The notes under the pieces are model-generated. The model was not told the DNA's origin. It worked only from the letters and a program-made list of their open reading frames with translations, and did not search any database. Both the position numbers and the translations under genes were made by a program. From Procambarus clarkii (lineage: Eukaryota > Arthropoda > Malacostraca > Decapoda > Cambaridae): a stretch of DNA of 64,000 nt. Shown one piece after another: positions 11,601-20,070 of the stretch; the stretch's first letter is position 1; each line of letters starts with the position of its first letter. The DNA is taken from NCBI RefSeq assembly GCF_040958095.1, contig NC_091227.1:19970819-20034818 (forward strand), read 5' to 3'.

Positions 11601-13455
11601 AAAACATTCACTAGCCAGTGTGACATTGTAATTGCTAGTATTAGAGTGGGATATCTAAAGTTATGGCAGATGGCTGTAGGTAATGAATTCCCAATGGTAA
11701 GCATTCCAATTGTAAACTATGTGAACAAGAGCTATTGCGCATTCCAACACTATTTGTGAATGTCGTGTTATCAATGACTTCAAACCAAATGGTATGAGAT
11801 ACTTTTGAGTTCTGCAACTACTTCATGCTCTCCAAAATATTGGAAGATATTAGACACCCAACCCACAAATCTGAGAGTGAAGAATTGATGATTGTTTGTC
11901 CTGGACCATTATCAACTTGATAATTGTTCAAGATATTGAAACATCATCAATTCTTTATTTTCAGATTTGATTTGTGGGTTGGGTGTCAAATCGTCAGCCA
12001 TGTTATTGTGACATCATCTGCATTGGAAGATATTCTTGTGCTCTACCCAGAGTTTGCTAGTCCAGGTTACTAGACTCGCATCTTATATTCTCTTCTGATT
12101 CCATATATGACTAACCATCCTGTGGGATGGTATATTAAATTAAGTCATATTTAGCACCTTATACATTGTAAATCTTCATTTAGAATAGGATAGCAGCATA
12201 TTGCTGCGTGTACCTTATTTTGTTTATAAAAAGAAATGTTTTGCGGAGAGTCATTGTTGTTGACTCTTGGCTTGTTTGGCCGATTGTGCATCAGTTTTGT
12301 TAGTCGTCCTTGTTATTTACATGCCACTGAGGATGCTTCTGGTGATGCATTGTTTGTTGACCTAGTTTCCTTGGCTCCTTGTTCCACAGTCCATTGTATC
12401 ATGTCATCCAAAGTGTCATCAAGTTTAACCAGCCTTCAGTCTACCTTCAAGCCCATACCGTTCAGAAGTCTAAAACATTGTCCACTGTATTTTCTAATAT
12501 GACCTGGATTGATATTTGGGATTGGGTTTTGGACTTTAAACAGTGTGTTAATGGCATGTTATATTATTAATGTATCGGGACTCCACCAGGCTTGTGTGAT
12601 GTTGGGTAGAGTTACATGGTGCTGAGTCCAACTCCTTTTTGGGATACTGGCTTCTGCTCTCCTCTTCCCTGGTAAACTCCCTTTTTGTTCTTATTCTCCC
12701 TTGGCGAGATAGCAGTGGGGAGCTACTGAGTCAACCCTTCCAGAAAAACCAGCATTGAATGTGATGAAATGCTTCTTTCTGGTGGATCCTTCAGTGGCTC
12801 CCTGGTCACTCAATTCCCTTTTAAGTTGCATTGATGGTCTTTGGGCGGCTCGTGACCGATGGGTTGGTCCCAGGCAGACAGAGGTGTCCCAGGGCTGCCA
12901 CCAGGTAGCAGGTGAGTGTAATAATGGGCCTGGGTGTGATGTGTGTGTGTGTGTAGCTTTATTTGGGGAGCTAGCAACAGCCATCAGAAAGAGGCTTTTT
13001 ATTACATTTAACTCTGGTTTTATTGGTAAATCTTCTAGAAATAAATCCCAGTATCATTGTCACTAGTATTCATCATGGTAAATGCAATTTTTTATGTTTC
13101 ATTAAATATTTTAACATGAAAATGGCCATATGCTTGCATTGTAGTGTATGTTACCACAGCTGTTATAGTGAGCACTTACTGTTATTCTGAACTTTATCAT
13201 TACAGTACTGTGTACAATTTACTAACTTATTGTAGGTGCTTGTGCTTCATCCAGGAGGGCAACACAGACTACAGACAAAGGTAAATATACTAAAAGGTGG
13301 AAAATATTTGAAGATAACTACTTTTTTTGCATTATAATAAACTTAAAATATTTTTTGTAGGCCGGCATGTGTCTCCCCAGCGATCAACGATGGTACTCAG
13401 AAGTGCATTTCGGAAACCAGAAATTATAAACCCAAAAACCAGACACGGAAGATAG
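24..13455 (+). CDS. PIAS: PIAS-family E3 SUMO-protein ligase, 5' part outside the window
   Basis: Exons read: 24-109, 417-518, 2212-2301, 4102-4225, 4994-5231, 7431-7687, 8884-9543, 13236-13280 and 13361-13455 (stop TAG). All have AG/GT borders and phases agree at every junction, giving about 565 residues. The first four exons form a diverged PINIT domain ([10 protein letters not shown], then [21 protein letters not shown]-like text). Exon 4994-5231 is the SP-RING zinc finger, with [21 protein letters not shown] and [13 protein letters not shown]. Three hydrophobic-acidic stretches look like SUMO-interacting motifs: [10 protein letters not shown] (7600-7629), TITLSDDES (from 8931) and DIINLTEDD (from 9453). 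PIAS proteins transfer SUMO from UBC9 to nuclear substrates; the fly relative is Su(var)2-10. The SAP domain expected at the N-terminus would lie upstream. The Ser/Thr-rich exon 8884-9543 is unlike its neighbours. Family assignment is secure; exact splice choices are inferred. Confidence 0.93.
569..922 (+). pseudogene. Unrecognised coding-like segment in a PIAS intron
   Basis: After an AG at 567-568, one frame reads as plausible helical protein for 117 codons, interrupted by a single TGA at 680-682, and ends at TAA (920-922). The text is rich in Leu, Glu and Gln ([16 protein letters not shown]; later [20 protein letters not shown] and [11 protein letters not shown]), unlike the random frames around it. 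It enters in phase 0, which would match the PIAS exon ending at 518, but the PINIT domain clearly continues in the exon at 2212 instead. I do not recognise the family. It could be a decayed retrocopy of another host gene, a remnant of a mobile-element protein, or a rarely used poison exon. Confidence 0.35.
2576..2900 (-). mobile_element. SINE-B copy (tRNA-derived) with long poly-A
   Basis: Read on the minus strand, it starts with a tRNA-like head (A box TGGTGCAGTGG, B box GGGTTCGTATCC), carries a body shared with three other copies in this window, and ends in a poly-A that appears here as about 76 consecutive T (2576-2651). Other copies are at 34330-34587, 54365-54681 and 55095-55353, all on the same strand. 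The intact box A and box B and the long homopolymer suggest a recent insertion. It lies in the PIAS intron between exons 2212-2301 and 4102-4225. Confidence 0.88.
3340..3620 (+). mobile_element. Short dispersed repeat related to the 9.85-kb DIRS-like fossil
   Basis: The stretch around 3428-3485 shares a run of sequence with 10050-10120 (both contain GTCTGTTTACTGG and, further on, TGTGTACCTG), so this appears to be a fragment of the same repeat family lying in a PIAS intron. No coding sequence is recognisable here. It is a fossil. Confidence 0.4.
5530..6960 (+). mobile_element. Probable DIRS-like retroelement fossil in a PIAS intron
   Basis: Translated fragments on + resemble the ribonuclease-H region of DIRS-type tyrosine-recombinase retroelements (for example [13 protein letters not shown] near 5926-5964, where the family usually has an aspartate/tryptophan-rich DALxxxWNxW motif). 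The remainder shows the same base composition and phrase style as the second DIRS-like segment at 9.85-12.78 kb. The copy is old and broken in many places. Family assignment is inference from short motifs. Confidence 0.42.
8459..8715 (+). mobile_element. tRNA-derived SINE, divergent SINE-A relative
   Basis: It has a tRNA-like head with a good B box (GGTTCGAATCC at 8511-8521), followed by the shared SINE body (CACCTAGCAGTGAGTAGGTA) and a tail containing CTGGCTTCCTGG and ACAATGAATTATTAT. The tail recurs near 53765-53800 beside another SINE. It sits in the PIAS intron just upstream of exon 8884-9543. It is not a functional tRNA gene, because the acceptor stem is not closed. Confidence 0.75.
9273..9407 (+). 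repeat. 36-bp coding tandem repeat in PIAS
   Basis: Three nearly identical 36-bp units (9273-9308, 9309-9344, 9345-9380) plus a degenerate partial fourth lie inside PIAS exon 8884-9543. The unit is a multiple of three and encodes a 12-residue block beginning [12 protein letters not shown], so copy number can change without breaking the frame. The high similarity among units implies recent expansion or homogenisation. The region is Ser/Thr/Asn-rich and probably disordered. Confidence 0.9.
9605..9785. repeat. Polypyrimidine tract downstream of PIAS exon
   Basis: About 180 bp of almost uninterrupted C/T on the + strand begins 60 bp after the splice donor of exon 8884-9543. It is low-complexity rather than a clean tandem array. 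A longer tract of the same kind is in a ninaB intron (47845-48262). Confidence 0.8.
9850..12780 (+). mobile_element. DIRS-like tyrosine-recombinase retroelement fossil
   Basis: This fills most of the last large PIAS intron, in the gene's orientation. In order it shows a ribonuclease-H-like part near 10190-10430 ([33 protein letters not shown]), the N-terminal part of a tyrosine recombinase near 10860-11000 (QQQYEVCW), and its catalytic start near 11300-11440 (LALASRFRK, then LFLHLQPFP and FQAKN), resembling the LALASGxR and FLAKNE motifs of DIRS elements. A separate foldback element has inserted at 11852-12021. The copy is old and broken in many places. Family inference rests on these short motifs in the expected order. 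Confidence 0.55.
11839..12034. mobile_element. Foldback insertion with 13-bp target duplication
   Basis: The 13-mer ATTGGAAGATATT occurs at 11839-11851 and again at 12022-12034, bracketing 170 bp. The insert is largely an inverted repeat: an arm from 11853 (starting GACACCCAACCCACAAAT) pairs with an arm ending at 11987 (ATTTGTGGGTTGGGTGTC), and a second inner palindrome lies near 11910-11930. The right-hand end (GTCAGCCATGTTATTGTGAC) resembles 46646-46665. The identical flanks show a bona fide insertion, made into the older DIRS-like fossil. No coding capacity. Confidence 0.75.
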
Positions 13456-13569
13456 AACAAATAGTATTATTTAAGATTTATATCAAATCAACTAACAATT
13501 TTTCTTGCTTTAATTTTTAAGTTCATTGTGTTGTCTGGGATAATCAGATATCACATGCTTCTTTTGTAG

Positions 13570-13709
13570 ACCACTGTCGGACACACTACATGACTGGTAT
13601 GGCGCCCCACAGTAATTCGAAGAAGCAAAAACAATGGATGAGAAAGAGGAAAAGGCCGAGGAGGAATTTAAAGCACTCTAAAAATAAAAAGGTTTGCAAA
13701 CGTCCATAA
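13570..13709 (+). CDS. PIAS: Alternative last exon of PIAS encoding a basic tail
   Basis: A pyrimidine-rich acceptor ending TTTTGTAG precedes an open stretch in exactly the phase needed to follow exon 13236-13280, skipping the 13361-13455 exon. It would add 46 residues ending at TAA (13707-13709). The tail is strongly basic (KKQKQWMRKRKRPRR around its middle), resembling a nuclear localisation or nucleic-acid binding tail. The competing exon 13361-13455 ends in a shorter basic tail (KTRHGR, stop). What is seen: acceptor, phase match and charge. What is inferred: that both exons are used as alternatives. If only the first is used, this stretch is 3' UTR. Confidence 0.55.
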
Positions 13710-14998
13710 AGCTCTTCAACCCCCATTGGTTATTAACCAGTTCTCACGTATGAGAAGTGAAAGTGCGGGTATTGTACAATAACGTGATGTACTGTATGTA
13801 TAAATGCATTCAATTATACACATCTATGAACATGCTAGTGTTTATTTTTGTATTTTCAGGTGATGGATTATTTTGTTTAAATCTTTGACAGAACTTTTAT
13901 ACTGTACAGTACATTATTGTTTGCAAATCTTGTAAGGCAAATGTAAATAGCTGAGGAAAGCTAATAGTTTTTATTTGTCTAAATGTACATATAACTTATA
14001 AGGCTTTACTTTTATACATTCATATTGAGGATCTTGTCATACTGTACTTCAGTTCACTTTCCTAACTTGTAAATAATGTATCTGGTGACATAGATTTCAT
14101 TGTACAGTGAAAATGCAACACACACTTCTCTTTGCACTTTTACATACAAGATTTTTTTTTATTATTATTTTTTGTTTAAGCATTTAATTGTCTATCGGTA
14201 TCATATATTTTGGCGAATATTATGATGATTGTGAATGTTACGGTGTGTGTTGGTTTTAAAGTGGGTACCCAAGATAGCACCTGTGGATTATTTTTTCCTC
14301 AAGGATTTTGATAAGCATTTGATGTGTTTATTTACAAATTATTATTTGTATGTTTACAAACTATTTGTTCATGTTTAAAGCATGTGTACCCAAATATTTT
14401 AGTGATGTTTCCACTTCCTTTAAGACAAACAAAATTCAAATCTGAATTTAGTAAGACATATCCTCCAGTAAAAGATAATTATATTTTGAAAGTAAAAAAG
14501 ATAAACTTTTGTAAGTGGGAACGGCAGGTTAGTGCCCCAAAGAGCCATAAACTGCCTCTTCGGGACTAGTGCCAATCTCATTTATTCATTTGGTTAAGTA
14601 ATCTCATTTGAAATTGGTGGTAATGCAAACATCAAATGTTTTAAGTGTTTGATCATTGTCACAACCCTTAACAATACATTATTCCTTTGGCAGTGTTATA
14701 GGTTTTTTGTGTATACATTAGTTAGTAAATGTGGTGCTTACAGCTTTGTGGCTCCTGGAAGATGAAGCTATGGAAAGTAATGACAAATGCAATGTTATAT
14801 TATGGCTGCCCGCACACACTTTTATGCTGCGAGTAATTTGTTAAGAAAGAATGACTAGATTACATCATAATCTGCTCATTTTGTTTTTAAGGTTAAAATA
14901 ATTTAGTCACTATATACTGTAAACTCGGTAACCATAATTCGTGCATATGTACATGGTGTTTTGAAATTCAGGATGATCATAAGTTTTGCTTTCCCAGT
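13710..14998. other. PIAS 3' flank, no further gene seen
   Basis: AT-rich sequence following both possible PIAS stops, expected to hold the 3' UTR of either last exon. An 82-residue open frame at 14324-14569 has no recognisable protein features and is treated as chance. No repeat family of this window is recognised here. Confidence 0.5.
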
Positions 14999-15121
14999 TG
15001 TAACAAACTAGCTTCCTGTAGAAAGTACAGATCTGTCCTAAGCATTACATTGGGACCACATGTCTCCCAATGTAATGCTTATGACAGATCTGTACTTTCT
15101 ACAACAAGCTAGTTTGTTACA
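14999..15121. repeat. 123-bp near-perfect inverted repeat (hairpin)
   Basis: Arms of about 57 bp face each other around a short loop near 15055-15063. The outer ends are TGTAACAAACTAGCTT (14999-15014) and its exact complement AAGCTAGTTTGTTACA (15106-15121). Only a few bases are bulged or mismatched. No target duplication is evident next to it. It may be a small terminal-inverted-repeat element, a foldback duplication, or the source of a long hairpin RNA. It lies between PIAS and a repeat family that starts directly at 15122. Confidence 0.85.
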
Positions 15122-15862
15122 TTGTGTCCTTCAATAAAATCCTTGAATTCGATTCCTTTGACATCAATTGTCTTATGTCTTTCTGCTGTTGTATTGACAT
15201 CCTGAATGATGTCTGGGAACTTGAGTATTCTCTGACAGTGCTATATACTGTAACCTTCCAGGCTTGACACCGTTTGTTAATTACTGACCAATCTCACTTA
15301 TCCGGACTATGTGGGAAGGACTCCTTGCCAGATAAGCCAGACTTACGGATAAGCAGGCGCTCTTAGCGAGGAAGTCCAAAAATGAACATAATAGCAATTT
15401 TTTGTACCACAAGCAACATAACTAGAATTTCCACACACACCATCAATCGAAAATATATTTTAAAACAAACTTCAGCTTCCTTGTGTATTCTGTTTTCTTG
15501 TTTGATGTTGTAGTTCTTAAAATTTGAACAGTTTACATAACCTAATCTCCAGTTATCCGGATATGGCGAAGTTATGCCAGAAAATTATCTAGACGCTATT
15601 TTGACTGGATAACCCCAAATATTCTATTCAGTGTGCTTCAGATAACTGAGCTAATATAGTACTTGGTAAACTGTCACTAGGGGTTGGTTTTCTCTTTTTG
15701 GAATCCTTGGTGAATCCTATTCCTTTGATATCATTTGCCTTGTGTTCTGTTCTCGTATTAGTATCCTAAGTGATATTTAGTGCTTTTTGAATATGCAGCG
15801 ACTGTTGGTGCTACATAGTCTTCCCGGCTTGGTGCCTTCTATTGATAATTACTTGGTAAACA
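15122..15862 (+). repeat. Two copies of a dispersed repeat around a Tigger-like piece
   Basis: 15122-15296 and 15690-15862 are diverged copies of one repeat; both end in text like CTTCCCGGCTTGGTGCCTTC followed by GATAATTACTT. A third copy at 61895-62160 ends in (ACTT)n, so this may be the 3' tail of a retroelement on +. Between the copies, 15297-15660 contains TTATCCGGA-type words near both ends, reminiscent of pogo/Tigger terminal repeats, but I could not delimit it. Confidence 0.5.
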
Positions 15863-17423
15863 ATTTAGTCACATCATCATCCAGATAAAAGGTTTTATAT
15901 ATATCACCCAAGTTAAAATATCAGATTAATCTCTTCCAGTGCCATTCAGGTGAAATTAAAGAAATTAAATATTTGTGAAAAATTGGCTCTAAAATAGAAT
16001 AGATTTATTTGTGCCTGGAAATACTGCTGGATTCTAGAGTACACATTGCATATAACCTGTTTTCCATTGATAGTTGTCGTGAAGATAAATATTCTAAGTG
16101 CTCCTTATGTATCTATGGTGTAATAAAAGTGGTGTCAATAATTCAGTTAAGAGCCAGTAAAAATGAACTATAACAATTTAATTTTTCTGTCATAGTTAGT
16201 CATTATTACTTAGTATCTCACTTTTGCTGGGTGAAGAATACACTGGGCATGGACTAACCACTTGTGGCTACTGAGCAAAGAAAGGAAATATTATTTTCAT
16301 AAGAGTGCAGTCTTACTTTACTAATTCTGTGCAAAGGGACTTCATGTGGACCTCTTATGAGAGAAGTCAAAATTTAAATCGTTTGTTGAGGTTCTGTAAA
16401 ATTGCATAATGGTATTTGTTAGAACTAACATGGGTATGGATTTTTTTTTTATCTATCATTATTACCTTAAATGCATTAATATTGAAATTCATTCAAATTT
16501 TAACAAAATATGATGATTAAATGACTTTTAAACCAGAATAGATTTTGTTTATGAATCTTAAAATTGTTCTAATATATTCATTAATATTTTTCACTTGATA
16601 CAATTTTGGGTCTTGGAACTTTTATTTTTGAAGGGGACCTGTAACAAAATACTGCACAGACTAGTATAAGGCTGGTTGCCTGGGTTTACACTCACCTGGG
16701 AGTCCCAGGAGCTGCCTGCCTGCACAAAATACATTAAAATCAATAACCACATTTTACTGAGTACAGTATCAACAATTTGTTGTGTCTAGACATTTCTTTC
16801 ATTGAATTTATTTAGAGTGGTGGGATTAATATGCATGATAATTATCCTGCCATTTTGCATCTTTTTTGTGATATTACTATAAGGAACTAGATATATGTAT
16901 TGGTGAAATTAATTCATATGCTAGAACATCTATACTATATGAACTGATCCATTATGTCTTCAATTTCAGGCCCACTGTAACTTAATTTTGTATTTTGTCA
17001 TAAATTTATAAGTGGCTAGCTAAGTAATACACTAATTGCTTTGTGGCACTTCATTATTCAATTAAATATTTTGTCATTTCATATCTTTCATTAATCAATT
17101 CAATGTTAAATACTACCTGTATACTTGATTACTCTATGTGAGACTTTAATTTTGTAACAATAATGTTTGATGTACATTAATTACATGCATCATAATAATG
17201 TGTTGTGGAAGCCAGCATAGTGCACAGTCTGGCAATCTGTGTGTGCTGCTTCATCATGTCTCACTCTCCTGGGTGTTGCCTAGATGAGGTGAGGGGCTCT
17301 TGTGTGGTTCTTGGACTGATGAGGGTGTATTGTTTCCCCCTTTTCTTCTTCAGTTATGAGGCATACAAAAAAAAAAATTACATAGGATTTCTGTTTGGGT
17401 CATATCAGACCACCTGCTGAAAA
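15863..17423. other. Intergenic AT-rich stretch
   Basis: No exon, RNA gene or recognisable mobile element is supported here. A 71-residue open frame at 17205-17420 shows no family features. Confidence 0.45.
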
Positions 17424-18379
17424 GGTTGCCCTGTAATTATCTAAGTGTAGTTACAGGATGAGAGCTACGCTCGTGGTGTCCCGTCTTCCCAGCACTCTGT
17501 CATATAACACTTCGAAATTACTGACGGTTTTGGCCTCCACCACCTTCTCACCTAACTTGTTCCAACCGTCTACCACTGTTTACAAAAGTGAATTTTCTTA
17601 TATTTCTCCTGCAGCTTTGTTTCGTTAGTTTAAATCTACGATCTCTTTGTTCTTGAAGTTTCGGGTCTCGGGAATTCTTCCCTATCAATTTAATAATTTC
17701 TTGTTACTATTTTGTACGTAGTGATCATATCGCCTCTTTTTCTTCTATATTCTAGTTTTGGCATATTGTAATAAGCTTCTCTCGTTTATTATCCAGCTCC
17801 TCCTTTGACCATGTGTTGCATGGCGGTGGACTATATGCATTTATGATCGTTAGTTTATCATCCTGATTGCAGATCTCTAGTGCTATTATGTCAACTTCTC
17901 GTGGATTGGCAATCATTATTTCATTTACCTTTAGGTGTTCTTTCACCAGCACAGCAACACCATTGCCGTAACTAATTTTTCTGTCCCGTCTCCAAACTGA
18001 GTAGCCCCTTGGGAATATGACCTCATTTAAAATATCATCTTCAAGTTTTGTCTACATGAGTGCAACAATGTCTAGTGTCTGCAGCTGTATTACATCACTT
18101 CAGTACCTTTGATCTCACTCCATCTATGTTGGTGTATGCAATTTTCAGGAACATGTTCCCCCTGTCCTTATTCTTTACTTCCCCTCTCTCAAGTGATTTT
18201 GTTGGTTTGCCTTTTTGTACCATTTTACTGGTCTGCCTATCCTGTCCTGTTATTGTCCTGTGTGGATGGATATGTGCATCCAGGCTGGGGTGAGAGTAGA
18301 GGGGGTCCTTGCACTGCCAATGACGATAGCAGTTTACCATCATTTGGATCAATCTCTTTCCTGTTGAAGAAGGGAAAGT
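17424..18379 (-). mobile_element. LINE fragment with endonuclease domain
   Basis: On the minus strand the text LKIAYTNIDGVRSKVL (around 18099-18146) and, further on, VAVLVKEHLKVNEI and DDKLTIINAYSPPP (around 17830-17960) match the start and middle of the apurinic-like endonuclease of CR1/Jockey-type non-LTR retrotransposons. The frame is broken at least once between these. The low-coordinate part 17424-17750 is a dispersed repeat of similar orientation, possibly the same element. The reverse transcriptase is absent, so the copy is dead. Confidence 0.75.
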
Positions 18380-18662
18380 ATTCACCTAGTTGTGCTTGCG
18401 GGAGTTGAAATCTGCTCTTTCGCCCCGCCTCTCAACTGTTAATCAACTGTTACTACCTACTACTAACTTTTTTTTCCCACACACCCAGGAAGCAGCCCGC
18501 AACAACTGTCTAACTCCTAGGTACCTATTTATACTGCTAGGTAATAAAGGCATCAGGGTGAAAGAAACTACCCATTTTTGTTTCCGCTGGCGCCGGGAAT
18601 CGAACCGCGGACCACAGGACTACGTATCCAGCGTGCTGTCCACTCAGCCACCAACGCCCCTG
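18380..18662 (-). mobile_element. SINE-A copy (tRNA-derived)
   Basis: Read on minus: tRNA-like head with B box CGGTTCGATTCC-type sequence (complement of 18597-18608), shared body with CCTAGCAGTATAAATAGGTA-like core and a tail ending in a T/A-rich run and GTGCTTG. It abuts the LINE endonuclease fragment. Other SINE-A copies: 25672-25935, 34257-34307 plus 38445-38713, 42871-43240, 61024-61235. Confidence 0.85.
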
Positions 18663-20070
18663 TAAAAGTGGCCATCCTCTTGATGCCCTTGTCCAACCTT
18701 ATAATTCTTATTATATTCTTCCATTTCTTATGGATGTTTAATGAGTTCACCCTGCTGGCACAGTGGCTTTTGCCTTGTTAAGTTTTTTACTTAGCAAGCA
18801 TTGCAGGTGATATTAAACAATTATGAAGCATAAATGGAATGAGAGCAATTGTCCTTACTAAACACCTGTTCTAATAATAGCCAATACCACTTACCTTAAA
18901 ATGGATCAGCGCCACACAAACCTCAGGCAAGTGAATGAACTGATCAAGCGGTTGACACCTAGGATGACCTAGGCTGCCATCTGGTGTCGTCGTGATTAGG
19001 GTTGTTCACCTGCGGCAGTAATTACTTGTACTGTTTGCCTCATAGCTCATTAATTCCTTGAAAAGTCATTTTAAATCCGATCCTCAGAATCACCTCGCCT
19101 TGTAGAAAGTGGCAATCTGGTCCTAGCTCCCAGTTCGTGAGTATTAATGCAATTTCCAATTCATGCTTACTGTATATGAATTCAACCTTCATATTCTTTG
19201 AACAATGTCAATCCTGTCCGATATCTGAAACACTTAATATTATTTATATGCTATTGAGTTGGATGACCACACTTGAGAGTTAATTCAAAGGACAAGCTTG
19301 ACCCAATGGTTAAAGTTCATCCAAAGAAACACATGTTGAGCAAATGAATGTTGATAAATAACAAGATATCAATGTATTGAACCTTTAATTATTTACTGTA
19401 CAAGCAAGTAATTTTTTTTTTTATGTAATTTTCACATGAAAACAAGTTAACATTATAAAAATTAAACTGTCACACACTCCAATATGAAAATATATAAGAG
19501 AAGCATATACAGTATATATTTCCCCTAACTTTAAGCAACAATATCCTACCCACTACACTACAACCCCATGTTTGTCTGAATTCAAGTTAGACTATTATCA
19601 CATGTGTATTTAGCATCGTGAATATATAAACACACACACACGTGCATTCATGTGTAAATTTTATTTTAATATTCCACTGAAAAACATTCATCAGAAAACA
19701 AAATAATATATATAAATATAGCATTCCAAAATATATAAGTACTTATTTAAAGCTTGAAATGGTACATCCTATACAAATTAAAAAGGAAAATTTGAACAGT
19801 GAACAACAGTTGTACATCCAAAATATCTTAAAAAGTATGTGAATACAACACTAATATACAATATATGAATGAGTTTCATTGGATATAAATAGGACCTACC
19901 TCACATAGATATGAAGTGGTAAGCAAGCCTGCTGTAGTATCCATAATTATGTTCTAATCTGCAAAAATAGATACCTTCCTTTACAATAAGAATGAATTAT
20001 GATCAAGTCACTATGTAGGATTGCATAGGCCTATATGGGTCCTTGCAAAAGAAAAGGCACATTTGATTTT
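18663..20070. other. Intergenic, includes tetraspanin 3' flank
   Basis: No gene is supported. The part next to 20070 should carry the 3' UTR of the minus-strand tetraspanin. A short (CA)n run is near 19630. Confidence 0.5.

Noticed and set aside
18060-18408. Two + strand frames of 77 and 99 residues
   Set aside because: Antisense of the LINE endonuclease fragment and the adjoining SINE.
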